A DNA stretch of 38,289 nt, taken from contig CP070627.1 in NCBI GenBank assembly GCA_020355945.1, positions 8,694,056 through 8,732,344 on the forward strand. The letters run 5' to 3'. The stretch's first letter is position 1. The number at the start of each line of letters is the position of its first letter. This stretch comes from Candidatus Aminicenantota bacterium. Lineage in GTDB: Bacteria; Acidobacteriota; Aminicenantia; UBA2199. Shown here one piece after another: positions 26,901 to 34,840 of the stretch. The notes under the pieces are model-generated. The model did no database searches, was not told the origin of the DNA, and was given only the letters and a program-made list of their open reading frames with translations. A program made the translations under genes and the position numbers.

Positions 26901-28585
26901 CTTTTCCCGGGATATCCCGGTTCTATGGGCAAATAAGCTCCCCCTGCTTTTAATATCCCTATTATTGCCACTATCATTACTAATGAACGTTCTAACAGGA
27001 TGCCCACAATGGTATCGGGTTTAACACCTTTTGCTTTTAATAATTCCGCCAATTGGTCAGATTTATTATTTAATTGCCGGTAGGATATGGACGCGATAAC
27101 TGGCCTCGCTCCACTGAAACCGGGCCCTTTGCCAGCGATTTCATCCGGTGTCCTGGCTGCCTGTTCTGCAAATAATTCATGGATGGTTTTGTTTTCCGGG
27201 TAATGGACCTGCAATTGATTCCATTTTGTTAATAATTGATTTTTTTCCCGGTCAGTTAATACAGAATAGGATGAAATCGCTTGAGCCGGGTTCTCTAAAA
27301 TGCGCTTGAGTAATACCAAATAATGCTCGATCATCCGAGAGATCGTGGATTCGCTGAAAATATCCGAGTTATACACAAGAATACCTGAGAAACTCTCTCC
27401 TTTATCCTGGACCAGGATATTCAAATCATATTTTCCCCATCCCAGGTTGGTTTCAACAATCGTGATTTTTAGATCTCCCACCGGGGGTAGGGGGTGGGGA
27501 GTGTCTTCATATTGAAATAATACATCAAAAAACACCGTACGGCTCATATCTATAGCCGGGTTAATTTCTAATGCCAACTTATCAAATGGCATGTATTGAT
27601 GTTTGTAAGCATCTTTGACAGTTTTATCCACTTCACAGATAAATTCACGAAATGGGAGCTCTGTTGAGAGATAGTCCCTGATCACCAGTAAATTGGAAAT
27701 GGGGCCAATTATTTTTTCTAAACCGGGTTGACTCCGATTCTCTGCATTTATTCCCACCACAATTTCATCATGAGCGGTGTATCTATATAAAAGCGCTTTA
27801 AAGGCAGCTAATAAAGTAATAAAATTACTGGTCTTCTCCTGTTTACTAAAAGCCTTTATACGGTCGCATAAACCCTTTGGAAATGAAATCGATTGCCCTT
27901 TACCTTGATATGTATGAACCAGCGCCCTGGGCCTATCTAATGGTAATTCCAATGCCTGGAGTTTAGCGGATATTTTTGATTTCCAATAACTCAACAATGA
28001 TTCCATAAATTTTACCGATAAACTACGCTGCCACTGGGAAAAATCTGCATAATGAATCGAGAGATCAGGCAATTTAAGAGGTTGCTTCTTTAAATACCCT
28101 TTATAATATAAGAAAATTTCTTCCAGTAAAATGTTGAGGGAGTATCTATCTGCAATTATATGATGAATGGTGATTACGAAGATAAACTGCCGACTTTCAA
28201 ACCGGATTAACTTACCTCGAATTAACGGTCCTTCATGAAGTACAAATGGTTGATTTATTTCTTCGAAAGCACAAGAGATTGCCCGATCATATCCACCGCT
28301 ATGACCATCCCCGGTCAAATCTAAAATTGATAAACTGAAATTTACGGTTTGATTCACCCACTGATAAGGTTTATCTTCCAGGTTAACGATCCGGGTGCGC
28401 AGGGCTTCATGGCGATTTATCACATCCTGTATACTTTTCTCTAATATTTCAATATCCAGGGGTCCTTCAATATTTAAAATTAATGGTATGTTATGATAAA
28501 TAGGACTCGATTCATAAAGATATCCATTTTCAAACTTATCAATAAACCAGAGCCTTTCCTGGTGATAAGATGTCGGTATTTTCAC
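23999..28585 (-). CDS. NRPS, C-A(Thr)-PCP-C with C-terminal DFGF tail
   Basis: A 1528-residue synthetase. C1 (1-440) carries HHIIADR at 141-147, where the canonical Gly is Arg. The A domain (about 465-960) has YTSGTTGEPKG at 621-631. Aligned by eye to GrsA, its pocket reads Asp667, Phe668, Trp671, Asn710, Ile737, Gly739, Met763, Val771 and His772, plus the A10 Lys. This matches the established threonine code DFWNIGMVHK. PCP Ser is 1015 (GGHSL). A complete second C domain (about 1055-1505) has canonical HHIISDG at 1211-1217. The last four residues are DFGF, shared with the next three proteins. The start is GTG at 28583-28585 behind AAGGAAGGAAG, 21 bases after the upstream stop. The second C domain presumably joins Thr to the Asn loaded on the next NRPS. 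An in-frame heptamer-repeat insertion lies at 1151-1175. Confidence 0.95.
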   Translation of the reverse strand: MKIPTSYHQERLWFIDKFENGYLYESSPIYHNIPLILNIEGPLDIEILEKSIQDVINRHEALRTRIVNLEDKPYQWVNQTVNFSLSILDLTGDGHSGGYDRAISCAFEEINQPFVLHEGPLIRGKLIRFESRQFIFVITIHHIIADRYSLNILLEEIFLYYKGYLKKQPLKLPDLSIHYADFSQWQRSLSVKFMESLLSYWKSKISAKLQALELPLDRPRALVHTYQGKGQSISFPKGLCDRIKAFSKQEKTSNFITLLAAFKALLYRYTAHDEIVVGINAENRSQPGLEKIIGPISNLLVIRDYLSTELPFREFICEVDKTVKDAYKHQYMPFDKLALEINPAIDMSRTVFFDVLFQYEDTPHPLPPVGDLKITIVETNLGWGKYDLNILVQDKGESFSGILVYNSDIFSESTISRMIEHYLVLLKRILENPAQAISSYSVLTDREKNQLLTKWNQLQVHYPENKTIHELFAEQAARTPDEIAGKGPGFSGARPVIASISYRQLNNKSDQLAELLKAKGVKPDTIVGILLERSLVMIVAIIGILKAGGAYLPIEPGYPGKRVTYMLDDSHTSLLLTQKELVKEIRFKGEAIDLINEKGYPSAAGDLSSLNVPADAAYVIYTSGTTGEPKGAVIEHRNVVRLLFNDNNPFDFDSHDVWTMFHSYGFDFSVWEMYGSLLYGGKLIIIPKMMAMDPTGFLQVLTKEKVTVLNQTPTAFYALIDEELKKPGGELNLRYVIFGGEALKPAKLKEWKEKYPGTQLINMYGITETTVHVTYKEITDQEIKSNQSNIGKPIPTLTAYVMERGLKLLPLGIPGELCVGGEGVCRGYLNRPGLTHQKFTRNPYKKVERLYCSGDLVKLQQTGEMEYLGRIDHQVKIRGHRIELGEIESQLLNHIDIKEAVVMVRTNPNSDKYICAYIVSQEELTVSQLRSYLSEGLPDYMLPSFSIKMDAIPLTPNGKVDRKALPAPEISIGKGYIAPQTKLEKKLVEIWSDVLGLEKEKISTEANFFELGGHSLKAVTMLSGIHKTLNVNIPLVELFRTPTIKGLSQYIKKAEEDQYIAIEPVEKKDYYSLSSAQKRLYILDQVEEVSTAYNIFGAFTLEGEWDAARLEAALRKLLQKHESFRTSFVMVEEEPVQRIHDNVEFAIEYDCAERKAHSAQRKEERQAPGAVRCASTIKNFVRPFDLSRAPLLRVGLMPLENKKYLLMADMHHIISDGVSAQIFVKEFAALFAGKELPLLRIQYKDYSNWHNIWIESAEFKKQEQYWLNRFTGDIPVLNIPLSYTRPKVRNYEGDEVNVVIEGNLMGKLERLMKKTGTTLYMILLAVCNLSLYKYTGQEDIIIGSVTTGRSHTELENIVGFFINMHAMRNRVKGEKLFLEFLEEVKKNTIDALDNQDYPFDELVSKLGIKRESNRYPLVDVVFQLQNIPFQPVELTQLQVSPYPYNHSLAKFDLYFEAFEMQNAISINIQYATSLFTRAAVEKMAKNYLYILNQVLDNENTRLEQIKILPGVSAAASNPLQEDQGDFGF
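25066..25132. repeat. Heptamer repeat element with inverted arms inside NRPS C domain
   Basis: Units CACAGCG twice and CCTGGCG twice, a 10-base spacer, then CGCTGTG twice, CGCTTTG and CGCTCTG. CACAGCG is the reverse complement of CGCTGTG, so the outer arms form a perfect 14-base inverted repeat. It encodes about residues 1151-1175 of the Thr-activating NRPS. The peptide (KAHSAQRKEERQAPGA) resembles that from the 9937 element (RTAQSAEERYAPCA), so both look like copies of one dispersed repeat family inserted in the same frame. Confidence 0.85.
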
Positions 28586-28606
28586 TTTAGCTTCCTTCCT
28601 TTTGTT

Positions 28607-31600
28607 TTAATTCCTGGCCACAGGAGTAATCGTTAGAAATTCTTCTTGCTCTTGAGGGCTAATCATTTCAATATCGGACAATTCCTGGTCTATGTTTTGC
28701 GCTAGTGAAGACAAAATGGTCCTGAAATATTCAATAAATCTTTCTATCGTACTCAATTTAAACAGTTTGCTGCAATATTCAAGATTAAATTGAATCCTTT
28801 CCTCAAAATCGATAGCTAATAAATTTATATCAAACTGTGCCGTATCCCTTCTGAAATCATAAATAGCCTCTTTATTTTCATCTGTGTTATCTATGAAGCC
28901 AGCAGCCCTATCTTTAATATTTGACTGGTTCAACAAATTAAAGACAACATCGAAAATGGGATTACGGCTGGGGTCTCGTTTTTTTAGCAGTTTATCCACT
29001 AGATTTTCAAACTGAAATCCCTGGTTACTAAAGGCTTCCAGCGTTCGGGTTTTTACTTCTTGCAAAAATTTTCTGAAGGTTTTATCCCCTGTGGGGAAAT
29101 TTCTAATAGCCAGGATATTTACAAACATGCCAATTATACCTTCAAGGTCAGCATGGGTTCTTCCGGCTGTAGGTGTACCAATAATTATATCTTCCTGACC
29201 GCTTAATTTTGAAATGAGTAGGGTGAACGCAGCGAATATAACCATGTAAAGCGTTACATTTTCTTCTTTTACAATATTATTCAAGATATTGGTTTCCTTT
29301 TCATTCAATTCAAAGCTCACCGTATTACCTGCAAAACTTTTTATTTTAGGCCTTTCATAGTCTGTGGAAAGGTTAAGCACCGGTAGTTGGCCGGATAAAG
29401 TTTTCAACCAATATTGTGCTTGCTTGTTTAGCAATTCTTTCGGTTCCTCACGATTCTGCCAGTGGGAGAAATCTTTGTATTGAAGCGGCAATGGGGATAG
29501 TTCTTTTCCTTTATACAAATCAATAAAATCTTTTTTCAATATTGTATGAGAGGTTATATCTGAAATGATATGATGCATATCCACCATTAAGATATATCTA
29601 TTACCTGAACTTTCCTTTTGATGGGTGGTGGGGGCAGCGGGAGAGGGGTGGCCGCGATGAGCGGCCGGGGTGTGTTGAAGTTCTATCACCCCCACCCGCA
29701 GCAGTGGCGCCTGGGATAAATCAAAATGCCGGATGAAGTTCTTTATGATGGACTCAGGCGTTAATTCCTCCCTATTGTCTACTGCCTCCTGCCTCTTACT
29801 GCCTATGGCCTTTTGCCTGTTGCCTGGATTATAATATTCTATTGCAAATTTCACTATATCATGGACCTTTTGCACAGGTTCATTAGCCAACATATGAAAC
29901 GATGTTCTTATACTTTCATGTCTTTTTATCAATTTAATGAAGCTCTTTTCAAATGCTTCAATGTCTAATTCACCTGGCAGCAGGAACATCTGACATATGT
30001 TATAAGCCGTGCTTTGGGGATCAATTTGCTGAGTAGAATATAACCTCTTTTGCGCCGGTGATAATGGATAAAATTCTTTCTCTTCTACCGGTTGAATGTC
30101 TAAACATAGGCTCTTTTCGCTTTTCATTATATATGGGGCCAGGCCTTTTATGGTGGGATGGTTAAATAATTCTGCCAATGGTATTTTTACATCCAGTTCT
30201 TTATGAACCAGGGCCAGGACACCCGTGGCTATCAATGAATTTCCTCCCAGTTCAAAGAAATCATCATAAACTCCCACCCCATCGATTCCCAAAAAACGTT
30301 GAAAAATTTCAGCCAGCTTTTGCTCTATTTCATTGCCGGGGGCCACATACCGGGTGGTTAACCGGGGTCGTTGGTATAAGCTTTCACCACTGGCTGCCTC
30401 CGCTAATATCCCGGGTAAACTGAATTCTTCTTCTTTTTGACTTTTCAAGTGGAGATTCATTTGCTGGATCATAATCTCTAAATCTTTTGGAGATACGGAA
30501 ACCCGGGGATACGATCGGTCCATGATACGGCTAAAACACTCGATGCCTTGGGCGGGCGATACGGCAAAATCCGCAAAGGAGCGGATATCTGCCTCAATCT
30601 TTTCCTGGTTGCCCTTATGCCTCTTATTAAGCGCTGCCACCACCATACCCACTTCAAGCCAATCGGGCCAATTAATCGCCAGGGTGTAGGGGCCGCGGCA
30701 ATCTTTACCGGCTTTATATGAAGCAAAGGCTTCTAAAAACTCATTGGCTGCTGTATAGCCCACCTGTCCGAATTTGTCTCTATATACGATATTGCCTACG
30801 GTTGAAAACAGGACAAAAAAGTCCGGGCTTTCATCCTTTAATATTTCATCCAACACTAAAGTTCCTTTTACTTTAGCAGCCATGCTGTTTTTCGTATCTT
30901 CCGGCGTTCGCCTCTGGATCACACCGCCGTAATCAATGATTCCGGCAGCATGAAGAACCCCGTTGAGTTTACCGAAACGCTCCCTGGCCCGGGTAATCAC
31001 CTCCTGCATCCGTTCTTTATCGGTAACATCTGCATTTACAATCATGATCTCGGCCCCCTGGTCTTCAAGTTCCCGCACTTTCCGTATGATCAGGGCTGTA
31101 TCATCTTTTTCATCATGGCCGCTGAGCCATTGATCCCATTCATCCCTGCAGGGAAAGGGGGAACGCCTGGTCAAGATCAATTTGGCTTTTACTGTCTTTG
31201 CCAGGAATTGGGCCAGGCTGAACCCGATGCCCCCCAGTCCACCGGTGACCAGGTAAACACCTCCTTTTTCCAGGTGACGGCTGATGCCCGGGGGCTTATC
31301 AAAGCGAACCGGCTTAAAACGCTGAACCCAACGATGTTTACCCCGTAATACCACAACTATTTCCCCGGAGTCTGACATCAATTCTTCCCACAGCAGTTGG
31401 TTAAGGATTTCTTCCTGCCGGGTCCCGGGCCGGGGGATAAGGATATCAATACTGCGGCAGCTTATATTAGAGTATTCCAGGGGAATCACCTTAACAGCGC
31501 CCAGTATTGTTGCCTTTTCCGGGCATACCTCACCTTCTCCGGCTATTTCCTGCATATTGTTGGTGATTACTGCGATTTGAAGCTCATCGGTAATATTTTG

Positions 31601-34600
31601 CTTCCCCAGGGCCTGGACAATGGATAATAAACTGTAAAATCCCACGGCCTGGGAATTGTCAAATCCCTGCACACTCAATCTCAATTCTTTTTCATTATTC
31701 TTGGTTACACTAAAAAGATGCACGATGCGCTGCGGGATACGATCCAGTTCCTGCAACTTTTTGAACAGGGTTTCATAGTCTCTTGCAGAGCCTGGGGCAA
31801 TAACATAGCTGCCATCGCCTTTCTCTGAGAATCCTGGCCCGGTTTCCACACAGGTGACAGTGAATGATCGCTTATCATGCTTCAACTGTTGGGCCAACCT
31901 GGCTCCCACCCCGTACTTATCAACAAATATCAGCCAATTGCCTGGCACTGCCGCACCAGCACCTACAGGAGTCTCAGCACTAAAAGCAGATTGTTCCCAC
32001 AAGGGAATGTAGAACCAATCCCCCATATCAGGCTTCCGGTATAACCTATTTCCTGGCAGCTTGCCTGCATCGGCAGGCAATGCATCACAGTCAATCCAGT
32101 ATTTCTGACCCTCAAACGGGTATGCAGGTAAAGATACCCGGTATCTCTTCTCCCGGGAATATAAGTCGGGCCAATCTATTTTTTTCCCGTAAAGCCATAA
32201 TTGCCCGATTTTGTTTAACAGGTATCGCTCATCCGTTACATTTTCTTTGGGATGCCTGACAAAATTGAGGGCAGCGGGGGCTGGTTTCCGGTCTTTAAAT
32301 TGCTTGATAAATGTACTCAAGGATTTGCCTGGACCGACTTCTATAAAAACAAGATTTTCCTCATTTAATAATTCCTCCACCCCAGCGGAAAATCGCACGG
32401 TTTGTCTCAAATGATTTGACCAATAACCGGGATTTTTAAGATGAGCAAATGTGATTGGTTTGCCGGTTAAATTCGATATGTATGGTATTTCCGGCTGATT
32501 CGCCTGGACCTGGTTTACTTTTTCTTCAAATTTCCTTAAAATCGGGTTCATCATCTTTGAATGAAAGGCGTGGGAGGTATGCAGGCGCCGGGTCTCATAT
32601 CCCCTTTGCTGCAATTGGGTTTCCAACACTGCCACGGCGTCATGAGTCCCGGAAACCACGCAGTTGCAAGGACTATTCACCGCAGCCAATGATATCTCTT
32701 CATTTAACAGGGGGATTAACGCTTCCTCGGATATGCTGACACTCAGCATGGAACCGCCTGGCATTTGCTGCATTAATTGACCCCTTAAAGCCACCAATTT
32801 TAATGCATCTGCCAGGGAAAAGACACCGGCAAGATGAGCGGCCACATATTCGCCGATACTGTGACCTACCATGGCATGAGGCTTTATTCCCCATGCCATT
32901 AACAATGTTGCCAGGGCATATTCAAAAACAAAGAGAAGCGGTTGGGCAATTTCAGTTTGATTGATAAGACTGTCAGACCGGTCTGACCAGTCAGACCTGT
33001 CAGACTGGTCGGACCTGTCAGACTGATCTGACTGGTCGGAAGGATAAAGGACTCCTTTGATATCGTAGCCCAATAATGGTGTTAATATTTCAAAACAGCG
33101 GTTCATGGCTTCACGGAATAGCGGTTCTGTTTTGTATAATTCCAATCCCATATTCACATACTGGGCTCCCTGCCCGGGAAACATAAACACCACCTTGACA
33201 TCTTCATTTTTAACATGGGCTGATGGAATTTTAGCAGGCTCCTCCGCAGACAATATTTCAATGGCCTCTTCAATCTCCCGGGCCACCAACATTCTCCTGT
33301 ATTGAAAGGCTTTTCTTCCTACCTGCAAAGTATAAGCTGCATCTGCCAGGGTTAGACCGGGATTTACAGGATTTTCATGATTACCTTGATTTAAAAGACT
33401 ATTTTTAAAATACGCCACTAAATTTTCGGTCATTTTATCCAGGGCCGCCGGGGTTTTGGCGGATAAGAGGATTAATTGATATGGCCTTGAGGTTTCCGCA
33501 TTAAGCACTTTATCCAGGGTATCTGCGGGAGCCTCTTCCAGGATGACATGGGCGTTGGTTCCACCAATACCAAACGCACTTACCCCGGCGCGCAAAGGAT
33601 ATGTTTCATTTTTCCAGGGCAGGGATTCCCGATTCACATAAAAGGGACTATTTTCAAAATCAATAGCAGGATTGAAGGTTTCAAAATTCAGAGAGGGTGG
33701 AATTAAGCGATGTTTTAAGGCAAGAACCGTCTTTATAAAAGCAGCAACGCCAGCGGCAATATCCAGGTGCCCGATATTGGTTTTAACAGAGCCGATGGCG
33801 CAGTAGTTTTTCTTATCCGTATTAAACGCTTTTGTAAGGGCGGAAATTTCAATGGGGTCCCCCAGTTTGGTACCGGTTCCATGAGTTTCAATATAACTGA
33901 TACTTTCAGGAACCACCCGGGCCAGTTTCTGCGCTTTCCTGATCACGCCCAGCTCTCCTTTTACGCTGGGGGCTGTATACTCTACTTTACTCATCCCGTC
34001 GTTATTGATGGCAGTTCCCTTAATAAGGGCATAAATGTTATCTCTATCGCCAGCGGCTTCTTTGGCCCGTTTTAAAACCACAATCCCGATGCCTTCCCCA
34101 AATACCGTCCCCTGTGATTTTGCATCAAATGCTCGACAATGCCCGTCAGGAGAAAAGATCATCCCCTCCTGGTATAAATAACCACCGGTTTGTTTGGTGG
34201 TAATCGCCACTCCTCCGGCCAATGCCATACTGCACTCACCGGTGATTAATGCCCGGCTGGCCAGGTGAATGGCCACTAAGGATGTGGAACAGGCAGTAAA
34301 CAATGAAAAACTCGGCCCCCGTAAATTTAATTTATGGGATATCCTGTTGCTCAATAAATTGCAGTTGTTGAGCAGAACCCTGGCAAAAGCACCTAAGCTG
34401 TCGCCTTTCCCGGCTATAACTGACATGGCTTGCCACTCAAAACTGGCCGCAGCACCCGCATATACCCCAATTGCCCCGCTGTAAGAAAAAGGATCGTAAC
34501 CGGCATCCTCTAAGGCGTGCCAGCAGCATTCATGAAAAATCCTTAACTGGGGGTCCATCACTTCCGCTTCCCTGGGCGAATAACCAAAAAACGATGAGTC

Positions 34601-34840
34601 AAAATATTCTTTATGTGCAAGCATGCCATTGGCTTTTACATAATGGGGATTTTTAATCAATTGCGGGTCCAGCCCTGCTTTTTCCAACTCCTCATCTGTG
34701 AAAAAACTGATGGATTCAACACCATTTTTTAAGTTTTCCCAGTATTCATGGATGTTGGCGGCACCGGGAAAGCGTCCGGCCATACCGATAACAGCAATTT
34801 CCAACCCGGTTAGCTTGTTTTCTTGCTTTTTTCCGGTCAT
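28607..34840 (-). CDS. Hybrid PKS-NRPS: KS-AT(malonyl)-KR-ACP-C
   Basis: A 2077-residue megasynthase. KS (10-430) has TACSTS with Cys184, HGTGT with His320 and NIGH with His358. AT (550-870) has GHSIGEY with Ser661 and HAFH at 757-760, the signature usually linked to malonyl-CoA. KR (about 965-1440) has TGGLGGIG near 1199, Ser1346, Tyr1362 and Asn1366. ACP (1500-1570) has GGNSL with Ser1535. A full condensation domain (1581-2060) follows, with HHIISDI at 1756-1762, so the usual Gly after Asp is Ile. No DH or ER is present. It should extend with malonyl, reduce to the beta-alcohol and offer the chain for amide formation. The ATG sits in an ATGA overlap with the upstream PKS stop, behind a GGAGGGGG-type ribosome site. 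The next protein begins with another C domain, giving an unusual C-C junction. Low-complexity insertions lie at 601-624, 1680-1704 and 1722-1745. Confidence 0.95.
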   Translation of the reverse strand: MTGKKQENKLTGLEIAVIGMAGRFPGAANIHEYWENLKNGVESISFFTDEELEKAGLDPQLIKNPHYVKANGMLAHKEYFDSSFFGYSPREAEVMDPQLRIFHECCWHALEDAGYDPFSYSGAIGVYAGAAASFEWQAMSVIAGKGDSLGAFARVLLNNCNLLSNRISHKLNLRGPSFSLFTACSTSLVAIHLASRALITGECSMALAGGVAITTKQTGGYLYQEGMIFSPDGHCRAFDAKSQGTVFGEGIGIVVLKRAKEAAGDRDNIYALIKGTAINNDGMSKVEYTAPSVKGELGVIRKAQKLARVVPESISYIETHGTGTKLGDPIEISALTKAFNTDKKNYCAIGSVKTNIGHLDIAAGVAAFIKTVLALKHRLIPPSLNFETFNPAIDFENSPFYVNRESLPWKNETYPLRAGVSAFGIGGTNAHVILEEAPADTLDKVLNAETSRPYQLILLSAKTPAALDKMTENLVAYFKNSLLNQGNHENPVNPGLTLADAAYTLQVGRKAFQYRRMLVAREIEEAIEILSAEEPAKIPSAHVKNEDVKVVFMFPGQGAQYVNMGLELYKTEPLFREAMNRCFEILTPLLGYDIKGVLYPSDQSDQSDRSDQSDRSDWSDRSDSLINQTEIAQPLLFVFEYALATLLMAWGIKPHAMVGHSIGEYVAAHLAGVFSLADALKLVALRGQLMQQMPGGSMLSVSISEEALIPLLNEEISLAAVNSPCNCVVSGTHDAVAVLETQLQQRGYETRRLHTSHAFHSKMMNPILRKFEEKVNQVQANQPEIPYISNLTGKPITFAHLKNPGYWSNHLRQTVRFSAGVEELLNEENLVFIEVGPGKSLSTFIKQFKDRKPAPAALNFVRHPKENVTDERYLLNKIGQLWLYGKKIDWPDLYSREKRYRVSLPAYPFEGQKYWIDCDALPADAGKLPGNRLYRKPDMGDWFYIPLWEQSAFSAETPVGAGAAVPGNWLIFVDKYGVGARLAQQLKHDKRSFTVTCVETGPGFSEKGDGSYVIAPGSARDYETLFKKLQELDRIPQRIVHLFSVTKNNEKELRLSVQGFDNSQAVGFYSLLSIVQALGKQNITDELQIAVITNNMQEIAGEGEVCPEKATILGAVKVIPLEYSNISCRSIDILIPRPGTRQEEILNQLLWEELMSDSGEIVVVLRGKHRWVQRFKPVRFDKPPGISRHLEKGGVYLVTGGLGGIGFSLAQFLAKTVKAKLILTRRSPFPCRDEWDQWLSGHDEKDDTALIIRKVRELEDQGAEIMIVNADVTDKERMQEVITRARERFGKLNGVLHAAGIIDYGGVIQRRTPEDTKNSMAAKVKGTLVLDEILKDESPDFFVLFSTVGNIVYRDKFGQVGYTAANEFLEAFASYKAGKDCRGPYTLAINWPDWLEVGMVVAALNKRHKGNQEKIEADIRSFADFAVSPAQGIECFSRIMDRSYPRVSVSPKDLEIMIQQMNLHLKSQKEEEFSLPGILAEAASGESLYQRPRLTTRYVAPGNEIEQKLAEIFQRFLGIDGVGVYDDFFELGGNSLIATGVLALVHKELDVKIPLAELFNHPTIKGLAPYIMKSEKSLCLDIQPVEEKEFYPLSPAQKRLYSTQQIDPQSTAYNICQMFLLPGELDIEAFEKSFIKLIKRHESIRTSFHMLANEPVQKVHDIVKFAIEYYNPGNRQKAIGSKRQEAVDNREELTPESIIKNFIRHFDLSQAPLLRVGVIELQHTPAAHRGHPSPAAPTTHQKESSGNRYILMVDMHHIISDITSHTILKKDFIDLYKGKELSPLPLQYKDFSHWQNREEPKELLNKQAQYWLKTLSGQLPVLNLSTDYERPKIKSFAGNTVSFELNEKETNILNNIVKEENVTLYMVIFAAFTLLISKLSGQEDIIIGTPTAGRTHADLEGIIGMFVNILAIRNFPTGDKTFRKFLQEVKTRTLEAFSNQGFQFENLVDKLLKKRDPSRNPIFDVVFNLLNQSNIKDRAAGFIDNTDENKEAIYDFRRDTAQFDINLLAIDFEERIQFNLEYCSKLFKLSTIERFIEYFRTILSSLAQNIDQELSDIEMISPQEQEEFLTITPVARN
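29650..29666. repeat. Short hairpin within a C-domain insertion
   Basis: GGCCGC, a five-base loop GATGA, then GCGGCC, flanked by GGGGT direct repeats. It lies within a Pro/His/Ala-rich insertion (residues 1722-1745 of the hybrid PKS-NRPS) just before the HHxxxD motif; other C domains here lack the insertion. Confidence 0.7.
29780..29824. repeat. Heptamer tandem repeat inside C domain of hybrid PKS-NRPS
   Basis: Six heptamers ending in GCC (TACTGCC, TCCTGCC, then TACTGCC, TATGGCC, TTTTGCC, TGTTGCC, with a 3-base break after the second) are read in frame as an Arg/Lys/Gln-rich insertion in the C domain N-lobe, at a position similar to the 25066 element in another C domain. Confidence 0.8.
32061..32080. 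repeat. 8-bp perfect hairpin in the AT-KR linker
   Basis: TTGCCTGC, loop ATCG, GCAGGCAA. It encodes part of the linker LPADAGKL between AT and KR of the hybrid PKS-NRPS. The corresponding linkers in the other two PKSs do not show it. Confidence 0.75.
32970..33041. repeat. In-frame 9-bp degenerate repeat inside PKS AT domain
   Basis: Eight degenerate 9-base units of the form NNGTCNGAC (for example CTGTCAGAC, CGGTCTGAC, TGGTCGGAC) encode a run of Ser-Asp-Gln/Arg at residues 601-624. The array contains the palindrome TCAGACCGGTCTGA. It occupies the same AT loop, before INQTEIAQP, as the unrelated repeat at 2583-2645. Confidence 0.88.
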
